The notes below the pieces were generated by a model, which was not told the DNA's origin, did no database searches, and saw only the letters and a list, made by a program, of their open reading frames with translations. From Fodinibius sp051746985 (lineage in GTDB: Bacteria; Bacteroidota; Rhodothermia; Balneolales; Balneolaceae): a stretch of DNA of 64,000 bases. How positions within the stretch are numbered: the first letter of the stretch is position 1; the number at the start of each line of letters is the position of its first letter. The stretch covers positions 25,647-89,646 of the forward strand of contig JBNJFP010000012.1 of assembly GCA_051746985.1 (NCBI GenBank), in the 5' to 3' direction. The position numbers were made by a program, and so were the translations under genes. Shown one piece after another: positions 1 to 7,502 of this stretch.

Positions 1-972
1 GGTAACAAGTTTGTCAATCCCGATAATAGCGGTAATCACACCTATTGGGAAGTCCTTAAATGGTGGCTTGGCGGCAACGACAAAGGCACGTGGCATGAAT
101 ATAATAAAGAGAGTCTGCCCGATTTTCCGGCGCCGCCCTCATCTGTAAACAATGCAGAACATCGAATAACGTTTATTAATCATGCTACTTTTTTAATACA
201 GATCGCTGGACAAAATATACTGACAGATCCTGTTTGGAGTTTTCGTGCCAGTCCGTATCAATGGATTGGTCCCAAACGAAAACGTCCCACCGGTATCGAC
301 TTCGAAGACTTGCCCCATATCCATACCGTACTATTGAGCCACAACCACTACGACCATCTGGATATTGATACCATAAAACATCTGCAAAGTAGATTTGATC
401 CTCAATTTATTGTCCCCCTCGGCGTCGAACGCTACCTGCAAAACCAGGGCGTGGATAATACTATCCGCATGGACTGGTGGGACAAGTACGGGCTCGGTGA
501 CAATACACTTGTTTCGGCCGTTCCAGCTCGTCATTTTTCAGGGCGCGGACTTTTCGACCGCAACAAAACCCTGTGGTGTGGCTATGTAATTGAACATCCA
601 TCCGGTCATATTTATTTCGCTGGCGATACGGGGTACGGAAACTTTTTAAAAGAAATTGGAAAGGCCTTTGCCCCCATCCAAACCGCAATACTGCCTATCG
701 GCGCATACAAGCCGCGCTGGTTTATGGAGGCCATCCACATGTCGCCCGAAGAAGCCGTTAAAGCTCATGAGGATCTCCAATCACAACAAAGTATTGCCAT
801 GCACTACGGCACCTTTCCCATGGCCGACGACGGGATGTATGAACCGATCGAAGATCTCAATAAAGCTGTCCGTAAGCATCAGTTGCATTCGAATGAGTTT
901 TTGACCCTGCAGCACGGAGAGTCATTCCAGTTGAAAATGCCAAAATCCGGCATAAGATCAGAAGTAGCCTAA
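1..972 (+). CDS. MBL-fold metallo-hydrolase, NAPE-PLD-like (5' truncated by window edge)
   Basis: The reading frame is open from the first base, so the N-terminus lies outside the window and 323 residues are visible. The metal-binding motif HNHYDH is at fragment residues 114-119. Further candidate ligands are His178, Asp209 (GDTGYG) and His268 (MHYGTF). The segment PIGAYKPRWF followed by HMSPEEAVKAHE matches the signature of N-acyl-phosphatidylethanolamine-hydrolysing phospholipase D and its bacterial UlaG-like relatives. The family binds two zinc ions and cleaves phosphodiester or lactone bonds; the substrate here cannot be read from the sequence. A first ATG at 310 would remove the strand preceding the metal site, so the internal start is rejected. 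Family membership is secure, the phospholipase role is a guess. Confidence 0.85.
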   Translation, partial: GNKFVNPDNSGNHTYWEVLKWWLGGNDKGTWHEYNKESLPDFPAPPSSVNNAEHRITFINHATFLIQIAGQNILTDPVWSFRASPYQWIGPKRKRPTGIDFEDLPHIHTVLLSHNHYDHLDIDTIKHLQSRFDPQFIVPLGVERYLQNQGVDNTIRMDWWDKYGLGDNTLVSAVPARHFSGRGLFDRNKTLWCGYVIEHPSGHIYFAGDTGYGNFLKEIGKAFAPIQTAILPIGAYKPRWFMEAIHMSPEEAVKAHEDLQSQQSIAMHYGTFPMADDGMYEPIEDLNKAVRKHQLHSNEFLTLQHGESFQLKMPKSGIRSEVA

Positions 973-1092
973 CCCTGTACATCTTTAAAAAAGAGGTGGT
1001 TTGTCGCTATAAATTCCACTGCGAAATGGGCTTCATTTTTTGTAGATTTATCCGTTGTTTGAAGCAATAACCAAAAGCTCAACAGGAGCCCG

Positions 1093-3042
1093 ATGTCTGA
1101 CAATTATCGCGCGTTAACACGTACCTATCGCCCCACTTCTTTCGATGATATTGTATCGCAAGAGCATGTGAGCAGTACGCTTAAAAACGCTCTCAAAAAA
1201 AACCGTTTGGCTCATGCCTACATGTTTTGTGGTCCGCGCGGTGTAGGCAAAACCACGATGGCGCGCGTGCTGGCCCGAACAGTAAACGAAATCGATCGCG
1301 ATGTTGACGGGGAATCTCTGAACCAAACTTTGAATGTTGTTGAGATTGATGCGGCTTCCAATAACAGTGTGGATGATATTCGCGACCTGCGCGAACGCGT
1401 TCGCATTCCTCCGCAAAACGGCCGCTACAAGATCTACATCATCGACGAGGTGCACATGCTCAGCAAGTCGGCGTTTAACGCTCTGCTGAAAACCCTTGAA
1501 GAGCCTCCTGATCATGTTATTTTCATTTTTGCGACCACCGAGCCACATAAGGTGCTGCCCACCATTTTGTCGCGCGTGCAGCGATTTGATTTCAAGCGAA
1601 TCAGCGTTGAACAAATTGTGGAGCGTCTTGCCAATGTAGCTCGGGACGAAGGCATCAGCATTGACGAGGAATCGCTCCACGTCATCGCCAAAAAAGCCGA
1701 TGGCGCCCTGCGCGATGCCCTTGGGTTGATGGATCAGGCAATCGCCTTTTGTGGCAATGACATTCAGCACGAAGAACTGCTTCGGGCACTTAACGTGGTA
1801 AGCACCGAGCGGATGTTCGACTTTATGGATGCCGTGGAAAAACGGGACGCCAGCCGTGGACTTGAGCTCATCAATGAACTTTTGCAGGAAGGGTATGACA
1901 TCCAGGAATACCTGGTGGGATTAACCGAGCACTTGCGAAATCTTTATGTGGCCAAGGGTTCAAAACAAATGCACCTTGTAGAAGCTTCTCCTGATACGAA
2001 AAAGCGGTATCAAGGATCAGCGCAATCGTTTTCTGAGGATGACCTGATGCGGATGCTGCATATAGTTAGCGAGGCACAGTACAAAATTAAGGAAGCACAT
2101 CAGCCTAAAATACAGTTCGAAATTACGCTGCTTAAGCTCATCCACATGGAGCGATCGCAGAAGCTTAACACTCTTCTTGCCGAGCTGGAGCTGTTAAAAA
2201 AAAAGCTAAATAATTCTGATCTTGCTGAACTACCCAAGTTAGAATCTTCAAATGGCGCTGCCAAAAATAGTGAGCAGCAATCAGAGCAAGGTTCTACATC
2301 TAAGCAGAATAACGGGCAGAAACCAACGAGTTCGACTGCGAATTCCGGATCTGAAATCGATTCTCCTCCGCCGTCAACATCCGAGGCAGCAGCGTCTTCG
2401 AAAAGTTCTGAACCGGAAGATCAGCCTGTTAAAAAGGATCAAATCAAAGAACAACGAGCTGATTCTGAAGTCAAGAGCTCTGACGGTCAACAGGCTGCGG
2501 TTTCATCTGAGAAGGAAGACGATGAGTTTACAAATCTGTTTGGAGCTTCTTCGTTAGGAGATCCCAAACCTACCCAGCGCCCTAATAAGGGGTCGAAAGA
2601 AAATCCACAAGAAAAGAAACAAACCAAACACGCAGCCGTTGCAGCCACAAAACGTGCCCCTAAAGATGTAACACTGCAAGAGATCAAGGACTGCTGGGAG
2701 GACTATCTTGATGGGCTTCGGCATCATGTTCCACATTTGCTGTATTTACAAATGCAGCGCGTTGAGCCTGCGGAGCTCAAAAATGGAGATTTAAAACTTC
2801 GGGCTACGGATGAATTTGCCAAGAAAATTGTAGATGAAAACAACCGCAGACTTGGAAAGTTTTTAGAAGACGAGCTGGGTACTTTTCTTAGTTTTACTTG
2901 CACTGTTAAAAAGCAGGACAAAAAAACCGAAGAATCTATGAGTCCCTACGAACGATTTAAAAAATTGCAGGAACGGGATCCAACCATCAAAAAGCTGGTT
3001 GAACTCTTTGGTGCCGAACTTGATTATAATTTAAATCAGTAA
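1093..3042 (+). CDS. dnaX: DNA polymerase III subunit gamma/tau
   Basis: Clamp-loader ATPase of the replisome. The Walker A motif GPRGVGKT is at residues 47-54, Walker B IIDEVH ends at residue 121, and the arginine-finger region SRVQRFDF follows. Residues 385-530 are a Ser/Gln/Lys-rich linker, and the C-terminal tau region occupies roughly 540-649. Two points are odd. The four-cysteine zinc module normally found between Walker A and the EIDAAS strand is missing: residues 62-82 have no cysteine and the segment is about 15 residues shorter than usual. A run of nine A at 2196-2204, at codons 368-371, forms a slippery site with stops directly behind it in both other frames, which predicts a gamma-like product of about 373 residues. 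First gene of dnaX-ybaB-recR. Confidence 0.97.
   Translation: MSDNYRALTRTYRPTSFDDIVSQEHVSSTLKNALKKNRLAHAYMFCGPRGVGKTTMARVLARTVNEIDRDVDGESLNQTLNVVEIDAASNNSVDDIRDLRERVRIPPQNGRYKIYIIDEVHMLSKSAFNALLKTLEEPPDHVIFIFATTEPHKVLPTILSRVQRFDFKRISVEQIVERLANVARDEGISIDEESLHVIAKKADGALRDALGLMDQAIAFCGNDIQHEELLRALNVVSTERMFDFMDAVEKRDASRGLELINELLQEGYDIQEYLVGLTEHLRNLYVAKGSKQMHLVEASPDTKKRYQGSAQSFSEDDLMRMLHIVSEAQYKIKEAHQPKIQFEITLLKLIHMERSQKLNTLLAELELLKKKLNNSDLAELPKLESSNGAAKNSEQQSEQGSTSKQNNGQKPTSSTANSGSEIDSPPPSTSEAAASSKSSEPEDQPVKKDQIKEQRADSEVKSSDGQQAAVSSEKEDDEFTNLFGASSLGDPKPTQRPNKGSKENPQEKKQTKHAAVAATKRAPKDVTLQEIKDCWEDYLDGLRHHVPHLLYLQMQRVEPAELKNGDLKLRATDEFAKKIVDENNRRLGKFLEDELGTFLSFTCTVKKQDKKTEESMSPYERFKKLQERDPTIKKLVELFGAELDYNLNQ
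2196..2213 (+). promoter_or_regulatory. Candidate dnaX slippage/frameshift site (A9 run with flanking stops)
   Basis: Nine consecutive A (2196-2204) followed by G give the heptamer A AAA AAG in the dnaX frame. After a -1 shift translation reads Ala-Lys and then TAA at 2211-2213. After a +1 shift it reads Ser and then TAA at 2207-2209. The site falls at the end of the clamp-loader collar domain, just before the low-complexity linker. E. coli dnaX makes gamma by -1 frameshifting on the same heptamer, and Thermus dnaX uses transcriptional slippage on an A9 run. Use of the site here is inferred. Confidence 0.65.
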
Positions 3043-3124
3043 GCAAAGACTCTTATCTTTATACAGTCGTTGAAAGGTTGTATTTGCAGAACAAAATAAA
3101 TTTTTAAACGCATAACCAATTACT

Positions 3125-3469
3125 ATGATGAACAATATGGCTAATATGTTCGGGAAGTTTTCCGAACTGCAAGAAAAAGTGGAAGAAGCGAAACAAGAAC
3201 TTGGCAAGCTTGAGGTGGAAGCCGAAGCCGGTGGCGGCATGGTGAAGGTGAAAGCCAACGGCAAACGGCAGATTTTAAGTATCAAGCTGGATAAAGATGT
3301 TATTGATCCCGATGATGCAGAAATGATGGAAGATCTGGTAGTAGCAGGCGTCAACAAGGCGCTCGAAAAAGCAGAAGAGGCAGCCAAAGAGCGCATGCAG
3401 GAAACGTATAAAGATATTCTGCCCGGCGGCGGTATTCCCGGAATGGATCTGAGCAAATTGGGACTATAA
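3125..3469 (+). CDS. YbaB/EbfC family nucleoid-associated protein
   Basis: Small DNA-binding protein of 114 residues. The N-terminal helix (residues 8-35, KFSELQEKVEEAKQELG) is followed by the beta-strand block GGGMVKVKANGKRQILSIKLD, typical of the YbaB fold, and a C-terminal helix rich in Ala and Glu ends in a Gly-rich tail. Family members form tweezer-like dimers that coat DNA. The gene sits between dnaX and recR, a gene order conserved across many bacteria and linked to recombination and repair. ATG at 3125 is preferred over the next ATG (3128) only by position; the first few residues are uncertain. Five bases after its stop a 67-bp palindromic repeat begins. Confidence 0.95.
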   Translation: MMNNMANMFGKFSELQEKVEEAKQELGKLEVEAEAGGGMVKVKANGKRQILSIKLDKDVIDPDDAEMMEDLVVAGVNKALEKAEEAAKERMQETYKDILPGGGIPGMDLSKLGL

Positions 3470-3474
3470 CCACC

Positions 3475-3541
3475 GTGTCATGCTGAACTTGTTTCAGCAT
3501 CTATCATATTAACAGTCCCTGAAATAAATTCAGGGTGACAC
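3475..3541. repeat. 67-bp cloverleaf-like intergenic repeat, copy 1
   Basis: The ends GTGTCA and TGACAC are complementary and enclose two internal hairpins: ATGCTGAA/TTCAGCAT and CCCTGAA/TTCAGGG. A second copy of the same length lies at 58925-58991, matching at about 57 of 67 positions, with the differences concentrated in the spacer between hairpins. It resembles REP/BIME-type elements. It lies between ybaB and recR and is probably part of their transcript. Confidence 0.8.
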
Positions 3542-3563
3542 GTAGCTTTAAAAAAACTGCTAC

Positions 3564-4172
3564 ATGGAAGGAACTTCAGAAATACTGGAGCAGGCTATTG
3601 AACAACTGGCCAAGCTGCCAGGAACGGGACGGAAGTCGGCGCGGCGTATTGCTCTTTATCTGCTCAAACAAAATGATGAATCAGTCATCGATCTGGCCGA
3701 GGCATTAATTAATCTTAAAAAATCGATTACCCGCTGCTCAACCTGTGGCGTGATCAGCGATGGCGATCCATGTTCTATCTGCCAAAATGCAAAACGCCAA
3801 ACGGGACAGGTTTGTGTGGTGGAGGAATCGCAGGATGTATTTCTTATCGAGAAAACCAATGAATTTCGCGGAAGGTATCACGTTTTGGGCGGTGTCATTT
3901 CTCCCCTCGACAATATCGGTCCCGATGATGTACGCGTTAAAGAACTGATGGAGCGAGTTAACGATGAGAACGAAGGCATTGACGAGGTCATCTTGGCGCT
4001 GAACCCCGATTCTGAAGGCGAAGCCACCTCCTATTACATCAACAAGCTACTAAAACCTTTCGATAGTGTTGAGGTTACCCGCATTGCGTATGGCATTCCA
4101 ATGGGAACGGAGCTGGAATTTATTGACGAAGCTACGCTGGGACGTGCCTTTGCCAGCCGCAATACTTTTTAA
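3564..4172 (+). CDS. recR: Recombination mediator protein RecR
   Basis: RecFOR-pathway protein that helps load RecA on gapped DNA. An N-terminal helix-hairpin-helix (LAKLPGTGRKSARRIALYLL, residues 16-35) is followed by a Cys4 zinc finger (C58, C61, C70, C73), a Toprim domain starting near residue 82 (VCVVEESQDVF) with the acidic stretch NPDSEGEAT, and the C-terminal Walker-like end. Length of 202 residues is normal for the family. It follows ybaB, separated by the 67-bp repeat. ATG 3564 begins directly with the expected MEGTSEILEQAIEQL helix. Confidence 0.97.
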   Translation: MEGTSEILEQAIEQLAKLPGTGRKSARRIALYLLKQNDESVIDLAEALINLKKSITRCSTCGVISDGDPCSICQNAKRQTGQVCVVEESQDVFLIEKTNEFRGRYHVLGGVISPLDNIGPDDVRVKELMERVNDENEGIDEVILALNPDSEGEATSYYINKLLKPFDSVEVTRIAYGIPMGTELEFIDEATLGRAFASRNTF

Positions 4173-4238
4173 AAAATTGAAAATCGCTGCGCGGGAATTA
4201 GGATTTTCCATCCTTTTTATCATCTTAGTTCTTTGAAT

Positions 4239-6152
4239 ATGAATTCAAAAATCAATCTTATGAAAATTAAATCGTTACTTTTCTCACTACTTATTTGGGG
4301 TCTTGCCTGTTCGGTGCAGGCTCAAGACGACAATTACTGGCAACAAGAAGTCGAATACGAAATGGACATCGACATGGATGTCGAAAACCACCAGTTTGAC
4401 GGAACCCAAAAGCTAACCTATCACAATAATTCGCCGGATACGCTGAAGCGCGTTTTTTACCACTTATATTTTAATGCCTTTCAGCCAAACAGCATGATGG
4501 ATGTCCGCTCGCGCACCATCGAAGACCCCGACAGTCGGGTGCGTGACCGTATCCAGAAACTGCCCGAAGATGAGATTGGATATCATCATATAAACACCTT
4601 GAAGCAGGATGGCGAAACGGTTGAATACGATGTTGAGGAAACCATTATGGAGGTTACCCTAAATGAACCTATCGCTCCGGGAGAATCTGCTGTCTTTGAG
4701 ATGGAATTTGAGAGCCAGGTGCCGCGGCAAATTCGTCGTAGCGGCTGGATGAGCAAGGAGGGCGTGGAATTTTCGATGAGTCAATGGTATCCGAAGCTCT
4801 CGGAATATGACGATGAAGGCTGGCACCCCAACCCGTATGTAGGCCGCGAATTTCACGGCGTATTTGGAAGCTTTGATGTGAAAATTTCTATTGACAGCTC
4901 CTATGTGATGGGATCTACCGGGCACCTGCAAAATGCTGAAGAAATTGGCCACGGTTACGCTGATGACTACGAACGTCCCAATTCCGAAAAACTAACCTGG
5001 CACTGGAAAGCCGACAAGGTACACGATTTTATGTGGGGCGCTGATCCGGACTTTACCCATACCACGGCCGAGCTTTCTAATGGCACCAAATTGCATTTCT
5101 TTTACCAAGAGGATACCGTAGCTGAAAATGCCGATCGCTATTCGCAAGAAGAGCTGCGCGAAAACTGGGAGCGACTGCCCGAATATGCGGTAAGAGCTTT
5201 TGAATATATGAACGAACACTTTGGGGAGTATCCCTTCGACAAGTACTCCTTTATTCAGGGTGGCGATGGCGGTATGGAGTATCCCATGGGTACCCTTATT
5301 ACCGGCAATCGTTCATTTGGCAGCTTGGTAGGTGTATCTGTTCATGAACTGGTTCATGCCTGGTACCAGGGCGTACTGGCAAACAACGAAAGTCGGTTCC
5401 CCTGGATTGATGAAGGTTTTACCACCTACGCCTCGTCGATTATTATGGATGAACTCTTCAATGACGGACAGGGAGAAAATGTGCATGAAAATTCGTACAA
5501 CTCCTATTACAGCATCATTGAAGACGGCAAACAAGAAGCGCTTGATACTCATGCCGACCATTATCATACAAACCGTGCCTACGGTTCGGCAGTGTATTCA
5601 ACCGGCGGTGTATTTTTAAATCAGCTTCGGTATGTTATTGGCGGCGATGTTATGGATAGAGGCATGAAACGCTTTTTTGAAGAGTGGAAGTTTAAGCATC
5701 CCAAGGGACGTGATTTTCTGCGTGTGATGGAACAAGAATCGGGTATGGTGCTCGACTGGTATTATAATTACTTCATTGAAAGTACCAAGCATATCGATTA
5801 CGGAATCGAATCGCTTCTAAATGTGGATGGATCGACCTTTATAACCCTTAAGAGGGAAGAGTTGATGCCAATGCCGATTGACCTGATGGTTACGTACCAA
5901 GATGGCAGCAAAGAACAGTTTTATATTCCCTTGCGCATTATGCGCAACGAAAAGCCGAACGAAAATCCCGACATCCCGCGCACCATTAAAAAAGATTGGC
6001 CGTGGGTAAATCCAACTTATACGTTGGAAGTCGAACGACCACCCAGAGAAATAAAGAAAGTTGAAATCGATCCAACTAAACGCATGGCCGATATCGATCG
6101 CGATAATAATGTTATTGAGATGGATGAGTATATAGAACCCGGCAAACAGTAG
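4239..6152 (+). CDS. Secreted M1 family metallopeptidase (aminopeptidase)
   Basis: Gluzincin aminopeptidase. The zinc motif HELVH begins at residue 369 counted from the ATG at 4239, and the third ligand Glu392 (DEGFTTYAS) stands exactly 18 residues after the second His, as in M1 enzymes. The exopeptidase motif is GGMEYP, a variant of GAMEN, upstream of the zinc site. A signal peptide ending in VQAQ follows either ATG 4239 or ATG 4260; a TTG at 4233 is also in frame but less likely. The protein is exported, probably to the periplasm or outer membrane, and would trim N-terminal residues from peptides. A strong Rho-independent terminator follows the stop, so it appears to be the last gene of its transcript. 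Confidence 0.93.
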   Translation: MNSKINLMKIKSLLFSLLIWGLACSVQAQDDNYWQQEVEYEMDIDMDVENHQFDGTQKLTYHNNSPDTLKRVFYHLYFNAFQPNSMMDVRSRTIEDPDSRVRDRIQKLPEDEIGYHHINTLKQDGETVEYDVEETIMEVTLNEPIAPGESAVFEMEFESQVPRQIRRSGWMSKEGVEFSMSQWYPKLSEYDDEGWHPNPYVGREFHGVFGSFDVKISIDSSYVMGSTGHLQNAEEIGHGYADDYERPNSEKLTWHWKADKVHDFMWGADPDFTHTTAELSNGTKLHFFYQEDTVAENADRYSQEELRENWERLPEYAVRAFEYMNEHFGEYPFDKYSFIQGGDGGMEYPMGTLITGNRSFGSLVGVSVHELVHAWYQGVLANNESRFPWIDEGFTTYASSIIMDELFNDGQGENVHENSYNSYYSIIEDGKQEALDTHADHYHTNRAYGSAVYSTGGVFLNQLRYVIGGDVMDRGMKRFFEEWKFKHPKGRDFLRVMEQESGMVLDWYYNYFIESTKHIDYGIESLLNVDGSTFITLKREELMPMPIDLMVTYQDGSKEQFYIPLRIMRNEKPNENPDIPRTIKKDWPWVNPTYTLEVERPPREIKKVEIDPTKRMADIDRDNNVIEMDEYIEPGKQ

Positions 6153-6176
6153 TAGTAACCACTAAAATTACTTTTG

Positions 6177-6210
6177 AAAGTCCGGATGATGTAAATCTCC
6201 GGACTTTTTT
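6177..6210 (+). terminator. Rho-independent terminator after M1 peptidase gene
   Basis: The perfect inverted repeat AAGTCCGGA/TCCGGACTT with a 10-base spacer is followed by six T, 24 bases after the stop of the M1 peptidase gene. Confidence 0.92.
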
Positions 6211-6220
6211 ATTTGCCTAT

Positions 6221-6726
6221 TTAGAGGGACTCGGAGAACTCGAAAAACCAACGAGCTTTTCGTGAGTTTCTATCGGTGGACCAAAACCTGGTGAGCCAAA
6301 ATCATTTTATCCAATCCACGTATTTGAAAATAAATCGGTGCAAAAATAGAGAAGAAACTTAAAGAGTACTTTCCCAAAGAAAAACAAAATGACCTTACCG
6401 ATTTTAACGCCTTCTTCAAGCAGGTTGCCGAAACTATTCGCTCTAAAAACCTCGTTCTGCGCCCCGTTTCTGTTGTAATGCTCAGCGATGGCATCCCAGA
6501 TGTAACTACAAACGGCACAGCCAATTACCGAAGTATTGATTTAGATCCGCTCGAACAGCTTTCGCGTAACATTACGCTTCGGTTACTTTATACCGATCCG
6601 GTAACCGGTAAAAAATGGCGCACCAAAATACCACGGCGACGCGTAAAAATTTGGACTCAGACGGCTGATATGATGACCACATGGAACGACTCTACCTTAT
6701 CCCATGAAGATCGCTTTCTTAAATAG
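6221..6726 (+). pseudogene. Decayed gene remnant (stop codon plus frameshift), family unknown
   Basis: Coding-like sequence is spread over two frames. Frame of 6221 reads a short stretch to a TGA at 6263, then continues as VSIGGPKPGEPKSFYPIHVF up to a TAG at 6347. Reading resumes in the next frame from about 6334 (AKIEKKLKEYFPKEKQNDLT) and runs without interruption to the TAA at 6726. The downstream part looks like normal protein, with SVVMLSDGIPD reminiscent of a von Willebrand A strand followed by a beta-rich region. No good start codon exists. I do not recognise the family. One nonsense change and one single-base indel would explain the pattern; sequencing error in the A-rich 6342-6360 stretch could account for the frameshift but not for the TGA. 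Confidence 0.6.
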
Positions 6727-6812
6727 ACCAAAGACAACGTTGCTTTCGGTGTAAGAACAAGAAGGGTGGATTAAAAAAGAACAACGCTACACAGCAGGCA
6801 GGTTAAACAAAC

Positions 6813-7382
6813 CTAAAACAGATTGACCTGTTCGTTGTCTTCTTTAGGGGCATGCTCTATCTTGGGATTCGCAATTTCGCCTTGCTCTACTTTGAGCATA
6901 TCAGGCTTAAATTTTTTGCCGTGTATTTGTTTAGCAATTCCCTGCAGTGCTTTTTCGCCGCGGGGCGTAATCAGCAAACGATCATGGTCATCCAAGGATA
7001 AGAACCCAAACTCCTTAAGGTCATTAACAATCATATAGGCAAGCTTGCTAACGGCCCCGCAATTCTGTTCCACATAATCACGACGGGGCGCCTCCTCATC
7101 CGCAGCATACACCAAGCCAAGCACATTCATTTCAACTTCGGTGAGCGGAAAGCCCTCCGAACCGCGGCTTAGCGTCTTATCCCAAGCCTGCTGGCTGTAA
7201 TACCGACCAAACCACCACTTACCCTCTTTGATGAGCTTGTTCGTTACGGTACAAGCAAAATATTCGCCTGGCTTAGCCTTTTTGGGGATACCCCGGTCAC
7301 GGTACATCGAAACAAGGGTAGCCAAATCCAGCTCGTGCAAATTGGGCGGATAGCTAAAATATGTAGCTGACTGATTTTCCAT
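6813..7382 (-). CDS. Conserved-looking hypothetical protein, possible winged-helix C-terminus
   Basis: A soluble protein of 189 residues with no signal peptide or membrane segment. The middle and C-terminal part (EVEMNVLGLVYAAD to LLITPRGEKALQGI) has the helix-helix-wing rhythm of small MarR/ArsR-like winged-helix domains, with LLITPRGEKAL resembling the wing and last helix (compare 'LT.KG..' in MarR proteins). The tail is charged and ends NEQVNLF. I do not recognise the family; DNA binding is only a suggestion. It follows topA on the same strand with 120 bases between them that hold an imperfect hairpin. Codon use matches the neighbours, so it looks like a resident gene. Confidence 0.7.
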   Translation of the reverse strand: MENQSATYFSYPPNLHELDLATLVSMYRDRGIPKKAKPGEYFACTVTNKLIKEGKWWFGRYYSQQAWDKTLSRGSEGFPLTEVEMNVLGLVYAADEEAPRRDYVEQNCGAVSKLAYMIVNDLKEFGFLSLDDHDRLLITPRGEKALQGIAKQIHGKKFKPDMLKVEQGEIANPKIEHAPKEDNEQVNLF

Positions 7383-7450
7383 GACACCTCAAGTTAGAAA
7401 ACTGGAACCTTATTGTCATGTTAAATTTTTGAAATGGCAAAGGTGAAATG

Positions 7451-7490
7451 GGAGATGGCAGACGTTTTACTTCTCACATTTGTCATCTCC
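7451..7490. repeat. Solo hairpin, intergenic repeat family
   Basis: GGAGATGGCA (7451-7460) pairs with TGTCATCTCC (7481-7490) at nine of ten positions. The flanks carry the words GCAGACG and CGTCTGC. It abuts the 3' end of topA and shares its vocabulary (GAGATG, GGCAGA, GTGAAA) with hairpins at 10721, 11195, 13010 and 59491. Confidence 0.5.
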
Positions 7491-7502
7491 GTTTGCCGTC
7501 TG

